Origin: Drosophila pseudoobscura
Lineage: Eukaryota; Arthropoda; Insecta; Diptera; Drosophilidae
NCBI RefSeq assembly: GCF_009870125.1
Contig: NC_046683.1
Location: 63,689,869-63,753,868, forward strand
Reading direction: 5' to 3'
Length of the DNA: 64,000 nt
Shown: positions 1-10,781 of the stretch, piece by piece
How the letters are laid out: each line of letters opens with the position of its first letter
Numbering within the stretch: the first letter of the stretch is position 1
The notes under the pieces: model-generated
Databases searched by the model: none
Seen by the model: only the letters and a program-made list of their open reading frames with translations
What the model was told of the DNA's origin: nothing
Translations under genes and position numbers: made by a program

Positions 1-1585
1 CTATGGCCCCCCCCCCCTTCCCGCCACTCTCCATTCTGAGAGTGTGTATGTGTGAGTGTGTAAATGTGTTGTAGCTATTTGCACCGATAGCAACAAGCCA
101 AAAAAATTAAAAAAAAAAAATATTAAGATGGGAAAACTAGCTTTAAAGAACCGAAGATTTTGATACCCTGGAATAGCGACGATTGCTATGGCTATAGAAT
201 GTCTTTTAATCCATGAAAATAGTGTTTCATTCCATAGAAAATGGGAAATTTTTCTATTGTTTTAACCGATTTCTAAATGAATATCCATAGAAGCACAAAG
301 AAAATAGAAAAGTTTCAAAAGTATCTGCAATCCAACGATTTTTTGGAAATAAAACCATTTCTCTTGCAAAAACTTGGCAATCGAGTCGTTTTTTCTATGA
401 AATTATAAGATTTAGTAATCAGATGTTTGAGGATATTATCTTTAGAAGTTTCAAGATATATTGATCGGATCTTCCCTTTTTTTGCTAAAAATAATGAATC
501 CATATATAGTGTCTTTGCCTTCTCGCAACGCATAATACCCTCTCTCTGTTGAAGGGCATCAAAATTTCAATAATTTATTTGGTTTGAATGAAATACGAAC
601 GCGCGGCAACAGCGACAGCGACAGCGACGTGGCCGCCATTGGGGCGCCCACAGGAAACGCTCAGGCGGCAGCGGCGTTGGCAACAGTTTCCTGTGCGGCG
701 GCAGCTCTTGTTGCTGTTGCTGTTGCTGTTGCCGTTGAGTGCAAACGGGTTACGACAACAAACATGTTACAATTTGGTTCAATGACTTTGTTAGGCCATC
801 GAGATAGGAGCCCCCCGAATGCACAGAGAGAAAACAGGTAGGCGATCCAACGCCAAAAGTGGAGAACTATTCAAGAACAGATGGGAAATGTAGAACAACT
901 AAAAGAAAACCTTTAAGAAATACTTTCGGAGGGAAATCTATAGATGCTATACCAATTTAAAGTTTTAGTTGTCACGATCTTAATGATTTTTTGTATTTAG
1001 TCAGGAAATAGCCTTCCTCAAAAGCCTACAAAATATGAGCGCTATATCGTATGAAATGTAAAACATTATAGTTTTCTCCCAGTGCACAAGTGGAGTCGGC
1101 TCTTGGGTGTTATCTAAACCCCACCCCACGAAAAAAGAGACTTCCCAGAGCACAGAACTATCCCACCCACCCACAACTGGAGATGGGAAGGGGGGGATGG
1201 GGTCTGTTTATCTGTTGTGGTATTGAGGAAGTGCCTGCCTGGCCCGGCCCGGCCCGGTCTGGCCACACATGAAACTTGGGCCAGATGTGGGCTGATAAGA
1301 CACTCCCCAGTTGCCCATCCCCCAGACCCTATTCTACCTTTTGTTGTTGTTGTTGTTTTCTTTTTTTGGCAAATGCTTAACGTGAAGCTATTTTATGGCT
1401 GGGAGGGCATACCAAATGAGCTGGCGAACGCGACTTATCAGCGATTCAATGAATGACATGCGGAAGTCCCCCGCCGCCGCCGCCGCCGCCTTAACCTTCA
1501 ACGCCCCCTAGCCAGCCCGAGGCGTGCCTCTTTCATTTAGCAAAGAAACACTTTCACAATTTCTCTTTCTCTCTTTTGCTTGCAG
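1..1585 (+). other. eIF5B: eIF5B intron (3' part, enters from left edge)
   Basis: Non-coding sequence up to the acceptor TTGCTTGCAG at 1576-1585. It holds a GCx/CTG-repeat patch (about 609-745), a (CCG)n run at about 1469-1491 and a pyrimidine-rich tract before the acceptor. No upstream eIF5B exon was found here; the residues that should precede the penultimate exon do not appear in any frame. That this is intron rather than UTR follows from the exon at 1586 opening in mid-protein. Confidence 0.75.
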
Positions 1586-1747
1586 TTCGTGGACATTGGC
1601 ATCGTGACTTCCATTGAATCGAATCACAAGAACATTGATTCCGCACGAAAGGGCCAAGAGATCTGCATCAAGATCGAGCCCATACCCGGCGAATCGCCCA
1701 AGATGTTTGGCCGACACTTTGAGGCCGAGGACATGCTCGTGAGCAAG
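1586..1747 (+). CDS. eIF5B: eIF5B, penultimate coding exon (domain IV)
   Basis: This 162-bp phase-0 exon encodes 54 residues starting FVDIGIVTSIESNHK and ending FGRHFEAEDMLVSK. It is flanked by an AG acceptor (1584-1585) and a consensus donor GTAAGT at 1748. I recognise the sequence from memory as the C-terminal domain IV of eukaryotic translation initiation factor 5B; the GQEICIKIEPIPGESPKMFG stretch is nearly identical to the human protein. eIF5B is the cytosolic translational GTPase that joins the 60S subunit to the 40S initiation complex. Domain IV is the part that contacts Met-tRNAi and, through the C-terminal helices, eIF1A. The GTPase domain lies on exons left of the window, so the gene is partial here. 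The exon joins in frame to 4565-4672. Confidence 0.96.
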
Positions 1748-4564
1748 GTAAGTCGATCGGTTCTGAGTGGATTGAAGTGCTTGAGGGCCACTTGAGGATC
1801 CCGGATCTCTTCTTCTGCGCAGCAATAAATTTAATTTCGATTGAACATTCAGGAGCGGAAAAGTCTACTTAGAACTTGAGATACGATTGGAGTGCATTTG
1901 TCGGGAAGTCACTCCTAATAGCAATAATATCACTTGATAAATCAGAATGTCACGTGGAAGATAGTAGGAATATCGATGAATCGAATGATACGTGGGGGCT
2001 TATTAGGGGTCTTTTTAGACTCCCAAATGAACAAGAATAGATGTAGAGAATGAGAGTGCAGGAACTAGAACCCCCCCCACTAATACCCAACGTCACTGTC
2101 AATCGCTAAACCATTTAAACTCCTCTACTAATACACCAATCAAATCAAATCAGCAAACACTGTTTAACCTTTAAACCGAGTGGGTTATTTCCCGTCAGCA
2201 AACCCATTATTATGTCACTTGTCGTCCCATCACTTAAGTTCTCTCTTACTCCTCGCTCTGTCGCTGGCCCCACGAAAGGCAATCAGATCGGGAAAGTGCC
2301 AAAGTTGTCAGCGGCCAGGCCAGGTGCACATTATACCCACCGCCTAGACAGTAGGCCCCACCTTCGGAGGGCACTTAAACTTTGGCGCCTTATCGAATTA
2401 CATGGCCAAATTGTGTTAAGTGGCAGCAACAGCCAAGAGCAGTGGCACTGGCTAGAGTAGGAGAAGGTATAGGTAGATAATAGCAGGTTGTGCTGCTACG
2501 GGATGACGACTTAACTTGGGAGGGGCTGGGACTGGGACTGGGCTGGGGCCTAAGTGGTGCCCAGGTCTATGGAGAACTTCCTTTCATTCCAATCATTTGA
2601 TTAGCAATTACTTACGCAGTCCCAACGACTGCCACTGACGTCAGTGGCAATGAATCGATGGCAAAACTTAATTTTTCAATCCACTTGCTCCTTATCAGTG
2701 ACGTCAGTGTGCAGAGCAGAGACCACCTCTCTCTGCTCCACTAATTGTTCATTGAGTTTCTCTTTAATTTTGATTCAATTAATGGCTGCTGCTGCTGAGT
2801 GGATGTTTTTAGGCCTCTGCCAAATTGAATAATAAACCCAGAGCAGGCGGATGGCAGTGTCACATCAAAGGCTATCTATTTATCGAGTGGGTGGGAGGCA
2901 GAGCCTCGATTTTCCATCTCTATTTATAGACCTCCGTGTCCATGAGGTTGCAGCCATGGAAGGGTATTATGTCATGGCTGACCTAATGATATCTATGTAC
3001 ACTTATGTGTCCACCCTTTGACCCGGTCTCTGATGCACTGACGTCACGTTTCACCTTCCACGGCAATGCACTTGCAATGACACCGGGGCGGCGGCGGCAA
3101 CGGCGACGGCCGCGTTCATTGACATCTCGCTGGCATGGCTGTTAACCCAGTTTCTCTCTCTCACACTCTCACACTCTCTCACTCTCTCGACCCAGTTGTG
3201 TGCTGTTCTCGGGTTCTCGGTGCATGGCTTTTTTTCGGGCTTTAATTTGCTCTTTTTATCCACTCAATGAGATGGCGATGACGCATTTGTCGACCCAAAA
3301 ATAGAGTATAGAGTAGAACCATCACAGAATGTCAGTCACTGGGAGGTCAACTATGGTTTCAGCCTTGTTGGGCTCTAATCCCAAAATTGGACAAGGCCTT
3401 TTCGCTGTAGGGCTGCTAAAAATAGACACAATTAGGTTTGAATAATTGGATTAGTATGGATTAGTGTACCTGATGGGTTTTGCGGTGGAAAAGTTAATGA
3501 AATGCAAATTGCAAATCGAGCTGCAGAAAATTGCATTTCAGGTTTGTGGAATTAGTGATAGATTGAGTGGGATAATATGGGAGTACCTACCATAAATATA
3601 CATACATACATATATGTATCTGCTTATAGTCAGCCTTTTTTGTCTTTTAACAACCTCTGGCATGCCATATCCTTTCAATCTGCCAACAAAAGACTACTTT
3701 CGTATGCACAAGCCATAAATGGCCGAACAGACGGAGTCTCTTCCTCGGGAGACTTATCGTTTAGAGAAATCTTTTGTGCGAAACCCTAGGCCATAAATGT
3801 ATATGTACATATAGTAAAGACCATTGATCGGTCATCGGTTGGGGCCTTAATTAATATGCGATGCGCCAAAAAAAAAAAAAACAGAAAAAACAGACAATAA
3901 AAACCAATAATTAAACGGAAAGAATAAATGTAGAAGACACAGACAGAGCAGTGCCTTTTATCAAGGGCCTGTAATCAGCACGAAAATAAAAACTATTCAT
4001 AAAGTCTCGGGGTGTAGTCGTAGCGTAGTCTCCTCCATAAACGTGAACACACATTAAATGAAAAAAAAAAAACGCATTAAAAAGCAGCGCCATAAAAAAT
4101 GGCGACACTAAAAAAAAGCTGCGTTCGATAAAGCGTTGTTGCTGGGGCATTAAAAAATAAAGCTGATTCGGATACAAAAAGCAACGAAAAACAACAAAAA
4201 AAAAAAACAAATATTGTTTAAAAATGATTTTTAATTGTTATGCGCCATATGTCGGGGGAGAGGGCCCCCGGGAGACCCGACCCCCGTCCGACACGTGCCG
4301 CCCCGTTGCTTGATTGATGGAGCAGGCCGCATCCTGGCAGTCCCCCACTCCACGGATCGATCTCTCTCGCTGTCTGGCTGTCTCGCTGTCTCGCTGTGGG
4401 AGTTATGACAATTGGCACGTTCCAATTAAACATTCATTTTCGGAATTTATAATGATGAAATGGAATGATTTATGTGTAGCGCAGTGTGCCATTAATATGC
4501 ATTTATATATAATGTACTTAGTGTATGAATTTCCATTTGATTTCCCCCCCTCTCTTCATTGCAG
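1748..4564 (+). other. eIF5B: eIF5B last intron (2.8 kb)
   Basis: Bounded by donor GTAAGT (1748) and a pyrimidine-rich acceptor ending CATTGCAG (4564). Both flanking exons are in phase 0. At 2817 bp it is large for a housekeeping gene's last intron. It contains three exact TGACGTCA sites (listed separately), short TC runs near 3153-3190 and several A-rich runs (3868-3881, 4060-4072, 4196-4208). No exon-like protein sequence was seen inside it. Confidence 0.85.
2631..3046. promoter_or_regulatory. Cluster of three CRE (TGACGTCA) sites
   Basis: Exact TGACGTCA octamers occur at 2636-2643, 2699-2706 and 3039-3046. The first is the centre of a perfect 18-bp palindrome, GCCACTGACGTCAGTGGC (2631-2648), and the second has CAGTGACGTCAGTG around it. 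TGACGTCA is the established binding site of CREB/ATF bZIP factors. That this is a working intronic enhancer is inference. It lies in the last eIF5B intron, upstream of sty, and could serve either gene. Confidence 0.45.
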
Positions 4565-4672
4565 ATCTCCCGCCAGAGCATCGATGCCTGCAAGGATTAC
4601 TTCCGCGACGACCTGATCAAGGCCGATTGGGCCTTGATGGTGGAACTGAAAAAGCTCTTTGAGATTTTATAA
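4565..4672 (+). CDS. eIF5B: eIF5B, terminal coding exon and stop
   Basis: The exon opens directly after the acceptor at 4564 and encodes 35 residues (ISRQSIDACKDYFRDDLIKA, then DWALMVELKKLFEIL) followed by TAA at 4670-4672. It is the very C-terminus of eIF5B. In the known structures this forms the last helices of domain IV that bind the C-terminal tail of eIF1A during subunit joining. The match to animal eIF5B is obvious by eye (SRQSIDA, KDxFRD, DWxLxVELKKxFEI), and the length to the stop fits the family's usual end. Joining 1586-1747 to 4565-4672 keeps the frame. The gene is intact as far as it is visible. Confidence 0.96.
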   Translation: MSRQSIDACKDYFRDDLIKADWALMVELKKLFEIL

Positions 4673-5036
4673 ATATGTTAATGAAATATTTGCCAAAATT
4701 ACTAGCAACAAAACATAACGTACAACACGAGAAGATTGCGATATACTATTACTATTCAAAAAAAAACAACAACAACAAATCTACAGACTGTTCGCTTGCG
4801 GTGTTTCCTGCAGAGGATTTTTTTTAAGCTTAGTTTTTCCTCCTCATTTTTTTTTATATAATTTACAGAAGTAGTCCCTCCTCCCACACCGTCGTCGTCG
4901 TCGTGGTCGTCGCTTAAAAATTGTGTTAATGGTTTTAAATCAAATTTTTGTGAAACGCTTTTTACAACAGAAAAATACATATTTTGCCAGCGATTTTTTT
5001 TGTTAATGCCTCCTAGAAATAAAAGCATATAAAAAA
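4673..5036 (+). other. eIF5B: eIF5B 3' UTR (approximate end)
   Basis: AT-rich sequence after the TAA with A and T runs. A canonical AATAAA at 5018-5023 is followed by an A-rich stretch, so cleavage is expected about 10-30 bases later. The exact end is inferred. The run just after it (5100-5180) changes to GC-rich sequence, which agrees with the transcript ending here. Confidence 0.6.
5018..5023 (+). terminator. eIF5B: Poly(A) signal AATAAA of eIF5B
   Basis: Exact AATAAA 346 bases after the stop codon. It is the best canonical signal in the segment before the GC-rich change at about 5.1 kb. Confidence 0.55.
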
Positions 5037-5774
5037 AAGACGTTGTACTCGAAAAACTAAAACAACAAAAAAAAAACAACAAACAAAAAGTTGAATATTA
5101 ACTGTGTCACTGGTGACGTCACAGCGTTTTGGAACGCTTGACGTGTGGGGCGGGGTCCGGTCCCGGGTTCGGGGTTTAGCCTCCATTTAGGATATTGACC
5201 CACTTGGCATGCGCAAAGAACTGTAACAGTAGCAGCAGCAGCCGTAGCCGTAGCTGCCCTTTTTCATTCATAGCCACGCCACCGCAGTGGTTTCTGCCGC
5301 CGCCGCTGCCTCCTTCCTCTGATGACGCTGCTGTTGCTGCTTCTGGGGCTAGCTGTGTCATTGAACGCGACAAGGATGCCGATGAATGGGGAGCCTGTCG
5401 TCCGTCGCGACCGCCTGGCAACGGGCCGCTGCCGCTGCTGCTGCTGCTGCTCCTGCAGCCAAAAAACTAGGTCAGACCCAAAAGTTCGTTCAACCTGCGC
5501 CTGTGTCGCAGCATCGGTATGCGCCACATACAGAATGCATAGCCATGTCCCAGAGCCGTTTTTGTGAATGACGCAAATGCTGCCTGCAAGAGTCCTTCAA
5601 ATGTGCTGCTGCGTTGTCCTGAATGAGCTCAAGTGTGCCCGGGTCCGGGTATTTGTCCTCGAGGTAATGTTTCGTGAAGTGCAATCATTAAATAGGATGC
5701 TTGAACCAGATATTCCCAAAAGAAAACAATTACTGAGGGCAGGGCTGCAGACGCAGCTTCTTGATCGTGATAGC

Positions 5775-6095
5775 TATCGATTGGCAAGGTAAACAGCATA
5801 TCGGTGCGTGAAAATAACAATTAACGATCAGTTTGAAAGAATTCCACTACATGATCCAGTAAAATAAGCTTGAAATTACACAACAATCAAGATGGCGAGG
5901 CAGCAGAGAAGATCCTTTGATCTTCAACTATCGACTGCAGCATATCGATAGGTGTACAGAATGCTGAAAGTTAAGTTTGATAAGAAAATTGCAACAAGAT
6001 ATTGCAGTTTAAAATTAAGCACTATAATAGCCATCAAATTTCAATGATCAGCAAGATTATTTAACATAAACATCTGCACCTGCAGCATATCGATA
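5775..6095. promoter_or_regulatory. Cluster of TATCGATA (DRE / BEAF-32-type) sites
   Basis: Perfect TATCGATA at 5943-5950 and 6088-6095, with further TATCGATT (5775), TATCGG (5800) and TATCGAC (5929) copies within 320 bp. TATCGATA is the DREF-binding DRE, and its CGATA half-motif in clusters is the BEAF-32 insulator signature. The site lies about 0.7 kb beyond the eIF5B 3' end and about 15 kb before the sty leader, where a domain boundary or a housekeeping promoter would be plausible. The function is inferred. Confidence 0.45.
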
Positions 6096-6511
6096 TCTCT
6101 CCAGCCCTGCCACGTTCAAGGCTCAGTAATGATCGGAATGTCGGTTCAAAGAAGAAAGCAATTGGAAAAGTGCAATAAAATTTAAAGCGCGTAATAACAA
6201 GTGCAGTAATATGATATTGTGCAATAAATTCAACGCGTTATTATATGTATATTTCCTTGCGATGGTGTTTTAGTATAGCATTACGTTGATTTTGGCACGT
6301 AGCAGTGGCCTGTGCGGGAGTGTTTGTGTCGGTGTGAGGAGGTGCGCCAATAATTTGATAGACGGAGCATTTTTCTTTTGGCCAAATGTAAGGCGAGTGT
6401 TCGAGTGTTCTTTTCATTGAGTAAAATATATGTACGCATAGACATACAAACAGCGTTGGCTACGTGTCTCCATGTTCATTCATTGATTTTCTTGGCCAAG
6501 ATTGCCTTGGA

Positions 6512-6535
6512 ACACACACACACACACACACACAC
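6512..6535. repeat. (CA)n microsatellite
   Basis: Uninterrupted AC dinucleotides, about 12 units. Confidence 0.9.
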
Positions 6536-6687
6536 TGGTACACTGGCTGCTGGCGGCCCTTTCTGTATCTGCGAGAGTGTGCGTGTAGTGGATTCAAGAA
6601 TGACTTGCTCACCCCGCGACCTCGTCCTACGTATGGGCTGACATAAAAAGGAACCCCAAACCGTTATAAATGCCGTCACAAATTGTG

Positions 6688-6720
6688 TGAGAGAGAGAGA
6701 GAGAGAGAGCGCGCGCGCGA
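6688..6720. repeat. (GA)n-(GC)n composite microsatellite
   Basis: A GAGA run passes directly into a GCGCGCGCGC run. It combines GAGA-factor-type sequence with alternating purine-pyrimidine DNA. Confidence 0.85.
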
Positions 6721-9700
6721 GAAAGAGACACACAGTGTGTGGAGAGCGAGGTTCCACGTTGATTTTCATTCACAAGGCGAAAATCATCAAAATGGCTTCC
6801 ACAAAGGGCTCTGTGTGTGGAACTAGGGCAACAGGCGTTGCGGCTGTGGTAGGTAAGTTCTCGTCCCACAACGATGCTGGCAGGGCAGCAGGGCCCATTG
6901 TGTATTATGTGTGGGAGGCATTTGGATTTTCATTGAGAAAAACGAAGCGAATGGTGGAATTGGGCAATGGAGGTGGAGGTGGATGTCGATGTGGAGGACA
7001 ACTCAATCCAGGGCCACTTGAGCATGCCAGCTTAAATGCTTAGCAGGCATTGCTCATCCCATCCCACCTCGCAGCGTCCCTGGGCAGCAATATATCCCTC
7101 TCTCTCGTGTGCGTGCGAGAGAGTGAGAGTGTCATGAATGGAAAGGAGAAATAAAAGTCAAATGGAAATTCACAAAATACACTCAAAGAGGAATAGGAAG
7201 TGTTTCAAATTTCAAGATAATTAGTTTATTTTGTGAAAAATTATATTATTTTTTTTGGTCTATTTTATGTCCAAAATCCACCTACAAAACTGCTACAAAA
7301 TAAATCATTTGACTGATTTCATTCTAATTTTTATTAATTATAATTACAAAAATTGCTTTATATTTGCTTAAAAATATTAAGAAAAATACATATATTCGAA
7401 CAAATTTCCATCTTCCTACAATAATCACCTTATGTGCGGAAATCCCAGAAAAAAAAGAGAAAAAAAAATGCTTACAGTGCTTCCCATTGCCATCAATTAC
7501 GCCGTCAAGCGGAAACGGCATTGGGAACGGATTTGCTTAAAGGCTAGAAATCCAAAATCCAAAAAAGAACATCCGTTTTCCGAATGTTTTCCATATAAAT
7601 ACCAAGTGTTGTTGTCTTGTTTGCTGTCGAAAATTGCCCCCGAGTTCATGTTTATGCGATTCACCTCGATGCCACACCAACACATTACCTCTCTGCCGCA
7701 GCCACTCTGCCACAGCGATTATCTAGGACACTCGTGACGTCAGACACTTGAAAATTTATTGCACCAGCAAGAAGAGCCTCAACTCAGACCTCAACTTTTG
7801 ATATGTCTTTCTTTTTGGTTGCTTTTCATTGAGAAACATTCAATGAAATTTCATTTATTTTTATTCTTTTTTTTTCGTACTTATTTTTATACGTTTTTCG
7901 TATATATTTATATTGTGTGTGTGTGTGTGGGTTGCTTCGTACGATTTATGTTTTGTGTCTTTATTGAATGGCAGACCATTTTTTGCGATCAAATGATTCA
8001 ACATTTTGTTTGGCATTTCAATTTCAATCATTTTGTGTGGCCAAACAATGAAGGCGATGGATGGATGGAAACCTTTGGCATTCCATTTGGTAATACTCTA
8101 AACCATGGATGTGATATGGTTCTAGTGGCCTTGCAGTTCTTTATGGGAAATAAAGGAAGAACTGTAGGAAGAGCCCTTCTTGGAGGAGACTCTCATGGCT
8201 TCCAGAGAACGCGAGAGGGAGAAGCTCTTCTTCGGCGATTAATGCTGCTGGGGAAAACCCCAGCAAAAAGTGCATTCTTTGGATGGTTTCTAACCAGACT
8301 TCAACCGCTTTCTTTGGCCATGTAAAAGCTCTTAGAGGCAGCCATACCTATCCCAGAATTCCCTGAAAGAGCCAACCAGTGATTGTAGAATCTACATGGC
8401 CTTTCCAATTTTCCATCATTCGTAGCTGAAAAGTGAAGGACTAACAAATTGTTACCCACTTTTGCATCCGCTGAAACCAATCTTCAAGGCGGAAAACTAT
8501 AGATTTGGAACCCCTGCATCACGAATCGGAAATCAATTGCAAAAGGCCGTAAAATCAATGCTTGTTTCCACATTTTGGAATTCAAATACCCTGGAAAATC
8601 ATTCTTGAAGAAAATTCAATGAATTTTTGCTTATTTCGTTGCAGATAAAAGCCTCAAATATCTTTGAATGCATCTTGGGGGAATCACAGGGAATTATAAT
8701 TAAGGCATATAACCCTCTAAGGTTCAGGCTGGGTGGATAGTCCGAATCGTACGAATAGGTCGACAAGGAACCGCAAAGTCAATCGGAACCAAAAGAGTTT
8801 GGCAGCCAACAGTCCAGAGAAGGATCCCATTGCATTGGTCTATTCTGCGATGGGTTCACCCTTAAAAGGACTCTAATATTGTTTCCCCTTCACTTCGTAT
8901 AACTCCAAAAATCAAATATAAAATCTCTAATAAATTAAATTGAAATTTATTTTCTCCATTTTCGTGTTGCCACGCCTTCCATTCACGACTCCATGGAATT
9001 GTTTTGTTTCTTCATTATATATTTGCATTATAATGTATATAGATATAGACATCTTTATCTGGATGTCTCGTTCCATATGGTGTTGCCTCGCTGTGAAGTG
9101 GCAAACCAAATTTGGTGCCGCATTTGCCCGACCGGATGTCGTTTCGGGCATTCGAATATTGAAATCTTTATTGTTCTTCTTTTTGATTAATTTATGGGGC
9201 AGGGGGCGGTGGCGGTGGCAGGGGCAGGGCCAGTGGCAGTGGCGTGGGAGGAGGAGGCAGTAAATGAAATGACTGTTCGAATTTAATTGCGAGGCGGGAG
9301 GCGCAACAATCTAGTTCCATCCCATAATCGAATCATTCGATTGCACATCTGCTGGGTGGGGCGGCAACTCTGGCCATCAGCTGGGCGGCCTGAGCTGACC
9401 TTGCAACCCCCAGTGGCAGGCAGCAGTCAATGTCGAGGCTACGCCTACCCGATGGATGTTGCCAGGGCGACGCTCAGACAGCAAGGACATCGGAGGCAGC
9501 GCCATTGGGCAGGAAATGCAGACAGCAGCAGTGCCACATAGAGCCGCGGGGGTGTGTGGCATGTGGGCGGCAGTGCATTCAAAATGGCCGTCAAATGTAT
9601 GGCAGCATGACCTTGAAAGCAGCTGCCCCATTGGCTGCTGCCACACGGGTTTGGGTGGGCTGGGGTGGGGTGGGGTGGGGGCAGCAGCCAAAGCAGTGGC

Positions 9701-10548
9701 AGGAAGAGATCCTCGTGGCAGCAGCAACAGGAGCACGATGGAACAGGAGCAGCAGTCGAAGTCTCCGGATTAGTCCGCCGCCTGCCACACGAACGGCGGA
9801 GTCGCAGAGCCCACGCAGCGTGCAGCGGCACGAACAGCTCTTCGGGCTCCTGTCGTGTGGGGCCTCGTGTGGCGTCCGAAGGAGCTTTCGCTGGCTGCTG
9901 GCTGCAGCAGCAACGATGCAAGCATCGTGCTCTGCATTGGTGTCTCAGTCATTGGACAAGCGTCAGGCTGCATTCAACGTGGCATCTCCTCCGATTACAA
10001 AATCAAAGATAATACTTTTGGAACAGCCAGTATCCGCCAGTCACCAGATATACTATATACAAATATATATTGTCCAAGAAGAGAGCGAAACAGGAGCCAA
10101 AAGCACACACGATACACCCCTGCGTATGGGTAATGCCCAAAACAGTGCACCCCGCCAACAAAAGTGTTTTTGTACATTTTTTTTGAATATCAAATAAGAC
10201 AATTATTTTTCGATCGCATTACTATCCAAAAACAGTATTAGAACTCCAGTGAAATATCGTATAAATCCAATAGGAATCACCCATTAATCGAAGCAAATTA
10301 ATCAGAAAAGGAGCCTCAAAAGTACAGTTGCCGCAAAAACAAACCAAAAACCATCTCCCCCTCGAATTGAATCGAGTGCCAGGCGGAGTACAGAAACCAA
10401 ATCGAAACTCAAAACCGACTCAAAGCAGAAACCAAATCAGAAGAGTCAAGCTATTACTCGGAAATCAAGTCAATAAGGACAAATAAAAGCCCGGGAACTC
10501 ACCGCAAGGGCTTTCAAGCATCCATCTTTCAGAAGAACCCGAACAGAA

Positions 10549-10781
10549 GGACCTCCGGCATAAAGCAGTCAGAAATTCGAAGAATCGAATCTAATCGAGT
10601 GCCAAGAGCCAACAAAAAAAAGGACATCCTGCATCAAGCAGTCAGAAATTCAAAGAATCGAATCAAATCGAATGCAAAGAGCCCACAAAAAAAGGACCTT
10701 TTGCATCAAGAAATCAGAAATTCGAAGAACCAGAAAGAAGTAATCCACTCGTTGCTCTTGCTAGCTTTTAGCATAAAATTG
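10549..10781 (+). other. Possible 5' untranslated exon with threefold ~70-bp repeat
   Basis: From about 10200 the plus strand is A/C-rich, like Drosophila leader exons. At 10549-10740 a unit of roughly 68-73 bp occurs three times, the third truncated; each opens like AAGGACATCCTGCATCAAGC and continues with CAGAAATTCGAAGAA. At 10781/10782 there is a consensus donor, ATTG|GTAAGTAC. A short frame (10599 onward) runs through the repeats but has no recognised homology. The segment could be an alternative distal first exon of sty or of an unknown transcript. The start of any exon is not visible. Confidence 0.3.

Larger units (their letters stand above)
5037..10000. other. Intergenic region, no recognised gene
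   Basis: Contents: a CRE inside the palindrome GTGACGTCAC (5113-5122); GCN/CTG-repeat DNA at about 5225-5460 with overlapping repeat-driven frames on both strands; a TATCGATA cluster (5775-6095); (CA)n at about 6512-6535; a (GA)n-(GC)n tract at about 6688-6720; a CRE at 7735-7742; (TG)n at about 7914-7929; and G-rich repeats at 9200-9260 and 9655-9690. Frames of 100-190 codons occur but are low-complexity or lack homology that I recognise. Confidence 0.6.

Noticed and set aside
7759..8325. 188-codon plus-strand frame
   Set aside because: The hydrophobic Phe/Tyr run comes from T-rich DNA, and the upstream part contains a TG microsatellite. No homology recognised.
9942..9980. Core promoter with Inr TCAGTC at 9945
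   Set aside because: The Inr-like string is present, but the +28 to +33 bases (9974-9979) do not fit the DPE consensus, and no TATA box lies upstream.
9430..10197. 255-codon plus-strand frame
   Set aside because: It runs through G-rich and CAG-type repeats, overlaps equally open frames on both strands and shows no recognisable domain. Its right half is ordinary non-coding sequence.
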